In this document: one piece after another, positions 6,851 to 12,890 of the stretch
Numbering within the stretch: the first letter of the stretch is position 1
Layout of the letters: each line of letters starts with the position of its first letter
Origin: a virus
Direction: 5' to 3' (one strand)
Length of the DNA stretch: 26,066 bases
Virus record (IMG/VR): IMGVR_UViG_3300042261_002226
Coordinates: 1 to 26,066 of that record
The notes under the pieces: model-generated
What the model was told of the DNA's origin: nothing
Database searches by the model: none
Seen by the model: the letters and a program-made list of their open reading frames with translations, nothing else
Position numbers and translations under genes: made by a program

Positions 6851-7121
6851 ATGGAATGTTTTGAATTCAATTAAGAAAAAGAATAAAGGGAAAATTGGGG
6901 AAAGAAACAAGGGAATAATTCAGAACAATAATTTGTTCACCTAAAAGAAGAGTAGATTTTTGATTAAAAGTTTCCATGTTGAAAAATCCAATTTAAAGAT
7001 TAATAACGCCATGAGACAAACACAAACAATATCAATAATACATACCAATAATAAGACAAATAAAGACAAAAACCAAAAAAGTTTTCGCCCTTATTTCGCT
7101 TTTAAAATTGGATTGAAAAGT
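6851..7121. other. Non-coding stretch left of the 65-aa gene
   Basis: I find no supported gene. A plus-strand frame at 6960-7193 opens with TTG, has no recognisable protein character and runs antisense over the end of the gene at 7122. AATCCAATTT occurs near 6983, with its reverse complement near 7107. Confidence 0.5.
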
Positions 7122-7319
7122 TTATATCCAACTGTTTGTATAGTCGTCTGTCATAATCCATTCAAAAATTCTTTTTCTAATCAAAAACCTTGAACGAACA
7201 TCATTTGCATTCAATATAATATTCAATTCATTTTTCGGATTATCGATAATTTGATTTTGTTTTTCAATAACATTGTCGCAAACTGAGATTGCGGCATGGA
7301 TTTCATCGATAGATTTCAT
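7122..7319 (-). CDS. Small protein of unknown function (65 aa)
   Basis: It starts MKSIDEIHAAISVCDNVIEKQNQIIDNP and is predicted to be mostly helical, with an amphipathic first half that could form a short coiled coil, and a basic segment (RSRFLIRKRIFEW) after it. I do not recognise a family. The case for a real gene is a well-formed TTTG-N19-TATATTG promoter 48-78 bases upstream and an ATG preceded by the A/T leader typical here. It is transcribed alone. Confidence 0.6.
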   Translation of the reverse strand: MKSIDEIHAAISVCDNVIEKQNQIIDNPKNELNIILNANDVRSRFLIRKRIFEWIMTDDYTNSWI

Positions 7320-7366
7320 TTTGAAATAAAATTTGAATTGTTATTCCATTTCCTTATTCAACAATA

Positions 7367-7397
7367 CAATATAACACTTTTTAACAAATTACCAAAA
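7367..7397 (-). promoter_or_regulatory. Promoter of the 65-aa gene
   Basis: TTTTGG, 19 bases from TTTG, then TATATTGTATTGTTG. The spacer GTAATTTGTTAAAAAGTGT and the following bases are very similar to the promoter at 8081-8111. Confidence 0.7.
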
Positions 7398-7513
7398 CTT
7401 AATTTTTTAAGGCAATTCAACGTTTTTGCCTTACTTGGTTTCCTTTTTCCCCCAGAAATATTTTCCTCCACCTTAATTTTTAAACCATTTTATCAAAAAA
7501 ACCTAAATAAAAC

Positions 7514-7543
7514 AAAAATCCCTCCATTTTATGAAGGGATTTT
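7514..7543 (-). terminator. Terminator overlapping the end of the 169-aa gene
   Basis: AAAATCCCT (7515-7523) pairs with AGGGATTTT (7535-7543) around an 11-base loop. Read on the minus strand the stem is followed by TTTTTGTTTT. The upstream arm is part of the last codons of the gene at 7529, an economical arrangement. Confidence 0.8.
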
Positions 7544-8038
7544 CTTAATCAAATTTTCTTTTTCTGATAAAAGAACGTTATATCGTTCCTGATATTCGGC
7601 CAACTGATTATCAATATGCTTGATAAAGTACTCGTTAGCCTCCTTCTCCATGACTGCTTTATTTGTATATATGTATTGTTCCATATATGGGATAATACTT
7701 TTAATCAAAAATTCCTTCTCTGATATACTCAAAGTTTCGCCATAACTTGGAAAATCTGATTTGATTTCATATCGCCCATTATCATAAAACCTTACCCGAA
7801 TTTTCCCTAATGCCCGATTTCTAAGCAAAATTTGTTTAGAAATTGGTATATCATATGCTCCAGAATTTTCTCCGTCAACTTGTGAGATAATTGTTTCATA
7901 TCTCAATTCTCCTATTGACCTCCAATATCCTCTGTCAATATATGGAAAATCACTTAAATATTTTTCAACTTTCCAAAATGTTTTCTGAATTGAATTTTTC
8001 TTCGTTGTAACGTCAATTTGAATAATGTTATTACGCAT
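7529..8038 (-). CDS. Conserved-looking phage protein of unknown function (169 aa)
   Basis: The protein has a mixed alpha/beta first part with WRSIGELRYETI and a Gly-rich KIRVRFYDNGRYEIKSDFPSYG stretch, then a long charged helix from about residue 120 to the end (NKAVMEKEANEYFIKHIDNQLAEYQERYN...), probably a coiled coil. No catalytic motif or membrane segment is visible. It has its own promoter (8081-8111) and terminator (7514-7543), so it is a single-gene unit. I do not recognise the family. Confidence 0.8.
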   Translation of the reverse strand: MRNNIIQIDVTTKKNSIQKTFWKVEKYLSDFPYIDRGYWRSIGELRYETIISQVDGENSGAYDIPISKQILLRNRALGKIRVRFYDNGRYEIKSDFPSYGETLSISEKEFLIKSIIPYMEQYIYTNKAVMEKEANEYFIKHIDNQLAEYQERYNVLLSEKENLIKKIPS

Positions 8039-8080
8039 TTTAGTATCAAATTTTTGTTAGTGTTTGCTTTACCAACAATA

Positions 8081-8111
8081 CAATATAACACTTTTTAAGA
8101 AACTTCCAAAA
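8081..8111 (-). promoter_or_regulatory. Promoter of the 169-aa gene
   Basis: TTTTTTTTGG, 19 bases from TTTG, then TATATTGTATTGTTGG. The TTGGAAGTTTCT after the -33 box recurs in the promoter at 12765-12797. Confidence 0.72.
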
Positions 8112-8126
8112 AAAACTTCCTGAAAA

Positions 8127-8142
8127 TGTTTCACGTGAAACA
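8127..8142. promoter_or_regulatory. Perfect parS-type ParB-binding site
   Basis: TGTTTCACGTGAAACA matches all 16 positions of the bacterial chromosomal parS consensus and extends to a 20-base perfect palindrome (8125-8144). It overlaps the last codons and TGA stop (8131-8133) of the gene at 8131-8745. No other copy was found in the window by eye, and no ParA or ParB gene is present. Confidence 0.7.
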
Positions 8143-8745
8143 TTCTGAATTGAAAATGTTTCCACTTTCAGTAAATTCTATTTTATTGATAATGGCATAT
8201 TCTGTAATTCTTTCATCCGAATTCAAATAATCATATTCCTTTTCCAAGTTTCTATACAAAGTTCTGCAAATGTCTTGATATGTATCAATAATGAAGTCTT
8301 CAATATCAGGGAAAATATTATCTAAAAATTCTGCAATGTTTGGATAAGAATTATATAGATTATTTTTGATGAATTGGATATTATGTTCTGCACAAAATTC
8401 GTGATAATAATGTCCTTTATGCTTTCCGTTAGCAACAATTCGGGCAAATTTTATCAATTCTTTTTTCCAATTGGGAAGGGAAGTAGTTTCGAGATATTTA
8501 TCAATTAGTTTTTCGTGAATGTTTGTATAGGTAAACATTGCTCCGTCTCCTTGTGAACAAAAGCCGGAAAAATAAACCTTATCGATTTCGAACAATTCAT
8601 TTTCTGATTTGAAATCTTCAACAATGTAATCATACCATTCATAGTTTAAAAATGAATTTGAATAACGAATTTTTTCAATTGCATTTTCCTTAGCAATTGG
8701 GGAAAGTTCAGGAAAGGAGAATGTAGAAAGGGAATGGATATTCAT
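8131..8745 (-). CDS. 'YFSGFCSQGDGA' phage protein (204 aa)
   Basis: The protein begins with an N-terminal FSFPELSPIAKENAIEKIR segment and then KVYFSGFCSQGDGAMFT near residue 57. These two blocks together mark a family found in many phages of Gram-negative hosts, with no established function as far as I know. The remainder is helical and acidic, with several aromatic residues. A promoter (8783-8813) lies 38-68 bases upstream. The gene ends in Cys-Phe-Thr-stop, and these codons form half of the parS palindrome, so the stop region may be held by DNA-level selection. Confidence 0.85.
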   Translation of the reverse strand: MNIHSLSTFSFPELSPIAKENAIEKIRYSNSFLNYEWYDYIVEDFKSENELFEIDKVYFSGFCSQGDGAMFTYTNIHEKLIDKYLETTSLPNWKKELIKFARIVANGKHKGHYYHEFCAEHNIQFIKNNLYNSYPNIAEFLDNIFPDIEDFIIDTYQDICRTLYRNLEKEYDYLNSDERITEYAIINKIEFTESGNIFNSECFT

Positions 8746-8782
8746 TTGAGTAGTAAATTTTTGTTAACAAGTAACCAACAAA

Positions 8783-8813
8783 CAATAATAAGGAAAAAAT
8801 TGTAGAAATGCAA
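8783..8813 (-). promoter_or_regulatory. Promoter of the SQGDGA gene
   Basis: ACTTG, 20 bases, TATTATTGTTTG. The -33 box is poorer (CTTG for TTTG) but the -7 region is good and the position is right. Confidence 0.5.
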
Positions 8814-8914
8814 GTACTTCAAATTTTTTTCTGTAGGAATTGTCGAGGTAACAATATTTAATCAAATGATTATGGGGAAAAGGTAAGGATTGATATAATC
8901 TAATTTAGATAAAA

Positions 8915-9145
8915 TCAAAATAAGTTAAAGATAAAGAAATTGGTTTCGTTTATTTCATGTTCAGCGCGAATATTTCTAAAGTATCTTTTTTTATTTAGTA
9001 AATTGGTCAAAACGATTGAATTTGAGTCAGGAATTTTAGATTTATGTATTAGAGCGGTTGAGTTATCGACATGTAGTAGAGCTTCAAAGGGTGAATTATC
9101 AAAATTGGAATAAAATTTAGAAAGATGAAAATCGTTTAAGTTCAT
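8915..9145 (-). CDS. Small protein of unknown function (76 aa)
   Basis: It begins MNLNDFHLSKFYSNFDNSPFEALLHVDN and looks like a compact alpha/beta protein ending in a hydrophobic FFIFNLF. There is no motif I recognise, no membrane segment and no Cys pair. It follows the zinc-ribbon gene by 58 bases in the same direction and is probably the last gene of the unit read from about 10272. The ATG lies in the A/T-rich leader context usual for this genome. Confidence 0.6.
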   Translation of the reverse strand: MNLNDFHLSKFYSNFDNSPFEALLHVDNSTALIHKSKIPDSNSIVLTNLLNKKRYFRNIRAEHEINETNFFIFNLF

Positions 9146-9203
9146 AATAAAAAATATTTGAATTGGATAATTTTCTTAAATAAGTTAAAGAAAATGATTT
9201 ATG

Positions 9204-9395
9204 TTATTCTTGTTCTTCTTGGAAGAAATTAACTGAATGGATTAGATAAACTGCTTGTGTATAAGAGTCACAGTTGGGGCAATAGATGTTTCTAACGATT
9301 TGGCCGTTAGTTTCTTCGAAATAAGTTTCTTCGCCTTCTTTATTGCCGCAATTTGGGCAAGCACCGGAAATATAATTCTGGATATTTTTATTCAT
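9204..9395 (-). CDS. Small zinc-ribbon protein (63 aa)
   Basis: Two CPNC knuckles (CPNCGNKEGEE at 13-23 and CPNCDSYTQA at about 39-48) flank a beta-hairpin-sized segment of 22 residues, the standard zinc-ribbon arrangement. The C-terminus is acidic and Gln-rich. Such small ribbons in phages bind nucleic acid or RNA polymerase, or act as adaptors; nothing here decides between these. It sits between two other small unknown genes in the same direction. Confidence 0.75.
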   Translation of the reverse strand: MNKNIQNYISGACPNCGNKEGEETYFEETNGQIVRNIYCPNCDSYTQAVYLIHSVNFFQEEQE

Positions 9396-9450
9396 TTTTT
9401 TTACGATTGAATTTTATTATTTGTTTATGCCTTTAATTCCTTCTATATTT

Positions 9451-9684
9451 TTAAATTTTATATCCGCACAAAACCAATTCATTATACGAAAAAACCTGAA
9501 AATAATCTTTTGCGAATTTAAACGAGTAACATTCTTCGTCGTCTTCATATCCAAGCTGGATATAAGAAGTTTTTCCGAGAAAATCAATAAAATCTTTAAT
9601 ATTTCTGAGAATTTTTTGAGGAATATCTAAACTTCCTGCCATAAATTCTTTTTTTTCAACAACGACAAACATGGAATATTTCAT
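9451..9684 (-). CDS. Small protein of unknown function (77 aa)
   Basis: It begins MKYSMFVVVEKKEFMAGSLDIPQKILRNIKDFIDFL and continues with an acidic YEDDEECYSFKFAKDYF. The pattern suggests an alpha/beta fold in which strand, helix and strand are visible. There is no recognisable motif. It starts 22 bases after the stop of the GP88-like gene, so it is probably co-transcribed with it. Confidence 0.65.
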   Translation of the reverse strand: MKYSMFVVVEKKEFMAGSLDIPQKILRNIKDFIDFLGKTSYIQLGYEDDEECYSFKFAKDYFQVFSYNELVLCGYKI

Positions 9685-9705
9685 TTTATATTTTCTTTTT
9701 TTTTT

Positions 9706-10272
9706 TTAATGTTGTTTAAAGCAAACTTTTTTTTCTGTAAAACAAGCAAAACAAGTTTCCATACATTTAATATTTTCTTTCAATCCGTCTGGGCAAAGGA
9801 AGAAACCTTCTTCTTCCACCAATTTTTGGCAATAATCGATTGAGCCATAATTTTTAATTCCGTTCGGATTAGAAATTATCAGATTAAAATTTGGTAATTT
9901 CTCCATTTCCGTAAAGTCAAATTTACGATATTTTTTAGTAAAAGCAAAGAACATTTTTTCAGGATTATTGCGAATAATTTCAATCCATTTATTGATATAA
10001 ATTTGGGAATAGAAGTCTCCTGCTTCGTGAATTCTGAAATACTTTTTTTTGGAAGATTTAATTTGTTTAGAAATATTTTCTACAAATTTTTTAGATTTAG
10101 ATTTATTATAATTATTAATTCTGTAGGGCAAAACTGTAGGATATAAATATTCTGCTTTTAGAGCATAACATTTTTTACATTGTTTATTTTCTCCATTACA
10201 AACTTTTGTTGGAAGGTTGAATATGAGGCAATTCTTAGAAATTTTTCCGTTGCCGTGAGAAATCGTTATCAT
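9706..10272 (-). CDS. GP88-like cysteine-rich phage protein
   Basis: I place the start at ATG 10272 (188 residues); a longer frame from TTG 10341 would begin inside the -33 box of the promoter at 10311-10343. The sequence matches the phage GP88 family: NGKISKNCLIFNLPTKVCNG, then CKKCYALKAEYLYP, then FRIHEAGDFYSQIYINKWIEII and FFAFTKK. The C-terminus has a second Cys cluster (CPDG, CMETCFAC, VCF). The many Cys residues suggest a metal or Fe-S cofactor; the biochemical function is not established. Its own promoter and an upstream terminator (10347-10383) make it the first gene of a unit that may continue to 8915. Confidence 0.85.
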   Translation of the reverse strand: MITISHGNGKISKNCLIFNLPTKVCNGENKQCKKCYALKAEYLYPTVLPYRINNYNKSKSKKFVENISKQIKSSKKKYFRIHEAGDFYSQIYINKWIEIIRNNPEKMFFAFTKKYRKFDFTEMEKLPNFNLIISNPNGIKNYGSIDYCQKLVEEEGFFLCPDGLKENIKCMETCFACFTEKKVCFKQH

Positions 10273-10310
10273 TATAATTTCTGTTTTTTTAGAAATAAAT
10301 TTCCATAGAA

Positions 10311-10343
10311 GAAATATAATGAATGTTGTTATATTTTCCAAAA
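10311..10343 (-). promoter_or_regulatory. Promoter of the GP88-like gene
   Basis: TTTTTTGG, 20 bases from TTTG, then TATATTTC, 39 bases before the chosen ATG at 10272. It decides the start of that gene. Confidence 0.68.
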
Positions 10344-10346
10344 AAT

Positions 10347-10383
10347 AAAAAACCTTTTCTTATTTATTGGGAAAAGGTTTTTT
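10347..10383 (-). terminator. Terminator after the winged-helix gene
   Basis: AAAAAACCTTTTC (10347-10359) pairs with GAAAAGGTTTTTT (10371-10383) around an 11-base loop, with T-rich tails on both strands. It lies 20 bases past the stop at 10403 and directly abuts the next promoter. Confidence 0.87.
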
Positions 10384-10402
10384 TTAATTTATTTAATTGA
10401 GA

Positions 10403-10753
10403 TTAAAATTTTGAAGTATAAAATTTATCTCTTCCTGCTTTATTTTTTTGGTTCCAATTTTCAATTAAAGAATTTCTTCTATTAATTGTTTTTTTAATTC
10501 TATTTTCGAGAGAATCAAGATAAGAAATTAGTTCTTCTTTATTTTCAATCCAGAAAAAACCTTGAGGTGTTGATGTAGTTGAGCCGATAAGTTCTCCATC
10601 TTCTTCTATAGCAATTTTTATAATTTTCCTGAGAATAACTTGTTGATTATTAGAAGGCAATCCGAGAGAAATGGCAAGGTTTTTTGCGCTAATTGCGTTT
10701 TCTTTTCCTTTAGGAATAGCAGAAAGCACTTTTGATTTAATTTTGTTATCCAT
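10403..10753 (-). CDS. Winged-helix-type DNA-binding protein (116 aa)
   Basis: The start is ATG 10753; an upstream TTG at 10792 overlaps the -7 box of the promoter and is excluded. The N-terminal 80 residues (VLSAIPKGKENAISAKNLAI, LGLPSNNQQVILRKIIKIAI, then DGELIGSTTSTPQGFFWIENKEEL) match a common small phage family predicted to be a winged helix: a helix-turn-helix, then a beta-wing containing the GFFW turn. The C-terminal 35 residues are a basic helix rich in Asn and Lys. It may regulate phage genes or act as a replication accessory. It is transcribed alone between a good promoter and a terminator. Confidence 0.8.
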   Translation of the reverse strand: MDNKIKSKVLSAIPKGKENAISAKNLAISLGLPSNNQQVILRKIIKIAIEEDGELIGSTTSTPQGFFWIENKEELISYLDSLENRIKKTINRRNSLIENWNQKNKAGRDKFYTSKF

Positions 10754-10789
10754 TTTCTTCTTATGTTTAGAAAGTTTTAGAGAACAAAC

Positions 10790-10820
10790 CAATATAAGGT
10801 TTTAAAAGTTATTTCCAAAG
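10790..10820 (-). promoter_or_regulatory. Promoter of the winged-helix gene
   Basis: TTTGG, 19 bases from TTTG, then TATATTGGTTTG, 37 bases before the ATG at 10753. It rules out the upstream TTG start. Confidence 0.72.
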
Positions 10821-10872
10821 CATAATTTATGAAAATATTTTCTGATTGAATTTTATTAATCTTTTAAAAAAT

Positions 10873-11085
10873 TCAGATAATTTCGTTTTGTTTATTATGT
10901 TTGTAATGTTTATCTATTTCAATTCGTTTTATAATTTTCACTTCTTCGCCTTTACATTCAGAAAGATTATCAATATAATCTTTTCCATAAATTTTTGAAA
11001 TAAAAATCGAATCATTTTCTGGAACAAGAATTGAAGAAACAATTTCTCCATTCATTGTAATAACATCGAAGATATTTTGATTCAT
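10873..11085 (-). CDS. Small protein of unknown function (70 aa)
   Basis: It begins MNQNIFDVITMNGEIVSSILVPENDSIFISKIYGKDYIDNLSECKG and ends in a His/Lys/Asn-rich tail (HYKHNKQNEII). The first part looks like a small beta-barrel or beta-rich domain. No family recognised. It is in line with the genes at 11201 and 11410 and is probably the last gene of a unit driven from 11683-11715, although a 115-base gap without clear signals precedes it. Confidence 0.6.
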   Translation of the reverse strand: MNQNIFDVITMNGEIVSSILVPENDSIFISKIYGKDYIDNLSECKGEEVKIIKRIEIDKHYKHNKQNEII

Positions 11086-11200
11086 TTTATTTATATATTT
11101 TTGTTTTTTAAATTAAAACTGGCAGTACATTTCAGTCAATCTTGAAATAAAATTGAACCTGATTGACGTGTGGAAGTCTGGAAGGATTATAACGAATAAT

Positions 11201-11404
11201 TTACATATCTCCAAGAACAGTTTTTTTAGCAATATTTCGCAATACTTCTGCAATTGGAGGATTATGATAAGAGCAAGAATAAGGTTCAGGTTTAGGTTTA
11301 TTTGGATATTCTTTTTTCCAATCAAAATCATCTCGAACCTTTCTTACTGTTCTGTTGCCATTTTTATCAATCATATAAAAAATGTCAGTAGAAGGATATT
11401 CCAT
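11201..11404 (-). CDS. Small protein of unknown function (67 aa)
   Basis: ATG at 11404 follows the TGA of the upstream gene by five bases; the TTG at 11413 is less likely. The protein has a charged first half (DKNGNRTVRKVRDDFDWKKEYPNKP) with Pro-rich KPKPEPYSCSYHNPPI in the middle and a short helix at the end. No motif recognised. Close spacing suggests co-transcription and perhaps translational coupling with the acidic protein at 11410. Confidence 0.6.
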   Translation of the reverse strand: MEYPSTDIFYMIDKNGNRTVRKVRDDFDWKKEYPNKPKPEPYSCSYHNPPIAEVLRNIAKKTVLGDM

Positions 11405-11409
11405 TTTGA

Positions 11410-11652
11410 TCAAGATTTTTGTGAATAAATTTCTTCAATTTTGTCATGCACAACGTTCCAGTCTTCCGTTGTCAAATCTGAATTAGAAATATCTTCGAGA
11501 ATCAATTCAATTTCTTCTGAGGAAAAAGAATTGAAATCAATATCAAGCATTTCGCAGGCTGTTCTGATGTCTTCTTTGAGCCAAAGAACATTAGCAACGG
11601 GTTCTTCTGGATCGAAAGTTTTCAATAATTCGATTAAATCTTTGATTTTCAT
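11410..11652 (-). CDS. Acidic small protein of unknown function (80 aa)
   Basis: I take ATG 11652 (MKIKDLIELLKTFDPEEPVANVLWLKEDI). The longer frame to 11772 would read through the promoter at 11683-11715 and over the end of another gene. The protein is acidic and helical (many Glu/Asp, 'SSEEIELILEDISNSDLTTEDWNVVHDKIEEI'). The opening, MKIKDLIELLKTFDPE, is common in small phage and bacterial proteins of unknown function. It is the first gene after a good promoter. Confidence 0.72.
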   Translation of the reverse strand: MKIKDLIELLKTFDPEEPVANVLWLKEDIRTACEMLDIDFNSFSSEEIELILEDISNSDLTTEDWNVVHDKIEEIYSQKS

Positions 11653-11682
11653 GATATTTGATTGATTGGTTAATGAATGACT

Positions 11683-11715
11683 AAAATATAAGCATTTCGC
11701 AATTAATTTGCAAAA
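11683..11715 (-). promoter_or_regulatory. Promoter of the 11652 unit
   Basis: TTTTG, 20 bases from TTTG, then TATATTTTAG, 31 bases before the ATG at 11652. It overlaps the end of the upstream 59-aa gene. Confidence 0.68.
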
Positions 11716-11882
11716 TTTTTCACATATTCTGCAAATTTTTTTGCTTCTTCTTTTGTAAAAAACCATTTCCAACCTGAAGCGAAAACATTATCAAGGTCTT
11801 TCAAAAATACACAAAAAGTTTCGCCGTCATCTCCTTTCAATCCTTTCAATTCAGAAGATTCCCAAATTTTAGCAATCAACAT
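11703..11882 (-). CDS. Short gene, 59-aa protein with WKWFFTKEEAKKFAEY motif
   Basis: ATG at 11882, TAA at 11703-11705. The product runs from MLIAKIWESSELKG through DDGETFCVFLKD to NVFASGWKWFFTKEEAKKFAEYVKN and reads like a compact alpha/beta protein; the phrase WFFTKEEAKKFAEY is typical of small phage proteins that I cannot name further. It overlaps the stop of the upstream gene by 14 bases, suggesting translational coupling, and codon use is like that of its neighbours. Confidence 0.65.
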   Translation of the reverse strand: MLIAKIWESSELKGLKGDDGETFCVFLKDLDNVFASGWKWFFTKEEAKKFAEYVKNFAN

Positions 11883-12126
11883 AAGTATTATTTTTTGAAA
11901 TTTGAAATAAAACGTTTACAACTTTATTTTTATAATCTTTTCGATGTTCAATCAAATCAGATAAATCCAAATTCTTTTCAGGGTTATGGCCATACTCGAA
12001 AGCAGCAATATCTTTTTCAATTTCTTTTAGATATCCTGAAAAAATTTGTTTAACAGCAGCAGGAGAATTTTTAACGTAATTAGAATTATTATATACGTCG
12101 TCGATTAATTTAAAGTCTATCGCCAT
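11869..12126 (-). CDS. Small helical protein of unknown function (85 aa)
   Basis: ATG at 12126 gives MAIDFKLIDDVYNNSNYVKNSPAAVKQIFSGYLKEIEKDIAAFEYG. An ATG at 12162 in the same frame is only 11 bases from the -7 box of the promoter at 12173 and would give an almost leaderless message, so I prefer the inner one. The protein is mostly helical and charged, without Cys pairs or membrane segments. It is the first gene of a two-gene unit with the 59-aa protein, directly downstream of the tRNA cluster terminator. Confidence 0.68.
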   Translation of the reverse strand: MAIDFKLIDDVYNNSNYVKNSPAAVKQIFSGYLKEIEKDIAAFEYGHNPEKNLDLSDLIEHRKDYKNKVVNVLFQISKNNTYVDC

Positions 12127-12172
12127 TGTGATAAAAGTTTTTTTATTGTGGAGAAAATTCATCGAACAGTTA

Positions 12173-12202
12173 CAATATACTGAAAATTTTGTAAAAACAA
12201 AA
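12173..12202 (-). promoter_or_regulatory. Promoter of the 12126 unit
   Basis: TTTTG, 18 bases, TATATTGTAACTG. Its -33 box lies in the T-tract of the tRNA-cluster terminator, so the two signals are interlocked. Confidence 0.6.
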
Positions 12203-12230
12203 AAACCCAGTAGATAAACAAGGTTTTTTT
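12199..12230 (-). terminator. Terminator of the tRNA cluster
   Basis: AAAAAAACC (12199-12207) pairs with GGTTTTTTT (12222-12230) with a 14-base loop. On the minus strand it is followed by a T-rich tract. It lies 41 bases past the 3' end of tRNA-Tyr. Confidence 0.72.
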
Positions 12231-12270
12231 GAACAAGGTAAAGATTTTGTTTAATCTTTTTGAAATTTTG

Positions 12271-12354
12271 TGGAAGTGGTAGGAATCGAACCTACTCAGC
12301 GTAAACGCAACAGATTTACAGTCTGCCCCAGCTCTCCAACTCTGGCGCACTTCC
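12271..12354 (-). tRNA. tRNA-Tyr (anticodon GTA)
   Basis: Minus-strand cloverleaf with acceptor GGAAGTG/CACTTCC, discriminator A, anticodon loop CTGTAAA with GTA, a long variable arm and a T-arm with TTCGATT. The 3' CCA is not encoded. It is the last RNA of the cluster. Confidence 0.95.
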
Positions 12355-12358
12355 AAAA

Positions 12359-12412
12359 TGTAACATTGCCGATGAACTATTCGGTTAGGGTGTCGAACCT
12401 TCAATTGTTACA
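12359..12412. repeat. Structured inverted-repeat element next to tRNA-Tyr
   Basis: TGTAACA (12359-12365) and TGTTACA (12406-12412) form a 7-bp outer stem that continues for three pairs with one bulge. Inside are CCGA/TCGG and GGTT/AACC mini-stems. On the minus strand it contains TTCGACA, a canonical T-loop sequence. It may be a tRNA remnant or a processing element. Confidence 0.5.
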
Positions 12413-12443
12413 AAAGAACTCAAACTTCCAAAATAAACAAGAA

Positions 12444-12626
12444 CTAATCACAAAAAGAAAAAGTAGTTTTAATCTCAATGCCTAACGTGGACGCAGAAAG
12501 ACCTTCTATAAGTTCTAAAGCTTTCTGTTGTGCAAGCTCTTCTATATCTTTTTTAGTGATCTCAATTGTGGCATCTTCTGAACATCCCCCGTCATGGAAC
12601 ACTCTTACGTCTACTAAAATTTTCAT
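12444..12626 (-). CDS. 60-aa protein encoded inside the tRNA cluster
   Basis: The frame starts MKILVDVRVFHDGGCSEDATIEITKKDIEELAQQKALELIEGL and ends FSFCD before a TAG, one of the few TAG stops in the window. The pattern (beta, beta, long acidic helix, beta) is protein-like and codon use is normal, so I keep it as a gene, but no family is recognised. It lies between tRNA-Tyr and tRNA-Leu and must share their transcript, probably from the promoter at 12765-12797 or 13112-13143. Confidence 0.55.
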   Translation of the reverse strand: MKILVDVRVFHDGGCSEDATIEITKKDIEELAQQKALELIEGLSASTLGIEIKTTFSFCD

Positions 12627-12661
12627 GATAATTTCAGTTTATTTGTTTACTTTTAAATCTG

Positions 12662-12743
12662 TACCGCCTGAGAGATTCGAACTCTCACGCCTTTCGGCAC
12701 ACGGGCTTAAACCGTGTGTGGCTACCAATTACACCAAGGCGGC
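12662..12743 (-). tRNA. tRNA-Leu (anticodon TAA)
   Basis: Minus strand: acceptor GCCGCCT against AGGCGGT (one G-T pair at the end), anticodon arm CACGG-TTTAAGC-CCGTG with TAA, a long variable arm (TGCCGAAAGGCG) and a T-arm with GTTCGAATC. It reads UUA, a frequent codon in AT-rich genes. CCA is not encoded. Confidence 0.94.
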
Positions 12744-12764
12744 ATCAATTTCAAAGAACATAAA

Positions 12765-12797
12765 CAAAGATAAGGATTCTTCGAGAAACTTCCAAAA
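12765..12797 (-). promoter_or_regulatory. Internal promoter of the tRNA cluster
   Basis: TTTTGG, 20 bases from TTTG, then TATCTTTG, an exact TAnnTTTG box, 22 bases before the 5' end of tRNA-Leu. Confidence 0.75.
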
Positions 12798-12815
12798 TCT
12801 TTCTCTTTTATTTTG

Positions 12816-12888
12816 TGATATTGAAAGGACTCGCACCTTCACTTCCGCGCCCATTTTGACGACGGCGTGCTTCTTACACTACAATATC
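12816..12888 (-). tRNA. Degenerate tRNA-like element, anticodon uncertain
   Basis: Minus-strand cloverleaf with a perfect 7-bp acceptor GATATTG/CAATATC, a 4-bp D-stem GTGT/GCAC and a 5-bp T-stem GAAGG/CCTTT. The D-loop (AAGAA) lacks the usual GG and the T-loop (TGCGAGT) has G instead of T at position 55, a matching pair of losses. The anticodon stem is only CCGT/ATGG and the 7-base loop CGTCAAA has no T33, so TCA or GTC are only guesses. It is either a decayed tRNA or an unusual functional one. Confidence 0.6.
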
Positions 12889-12890
12889 AA

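Noticed and set aside
6960-7193. Plus-strand gene of 77 codons
   Set aside because: It opens with TTG, has no protein-like pattern and overlaps a better supported minus-strand gene.
8106-8144. parS palindrome as an ordinary terminator of the gene at 8131-8745
   Set aside because: The palindrome folds only to an 8-bp stem with a 4-base loop and the nearest T-tract is about 10 bases away and belongs to the next promoter; not excluded, but the exact parS match is the better reading.
10273-10341. N-terminal extension of the GP88-like protein with a hydrophobic, signal-like segment
   Set aside because: The TTG start lies in the -33 box of the promoter at 10311-10343 and the family alignment begins at ATG 10272.
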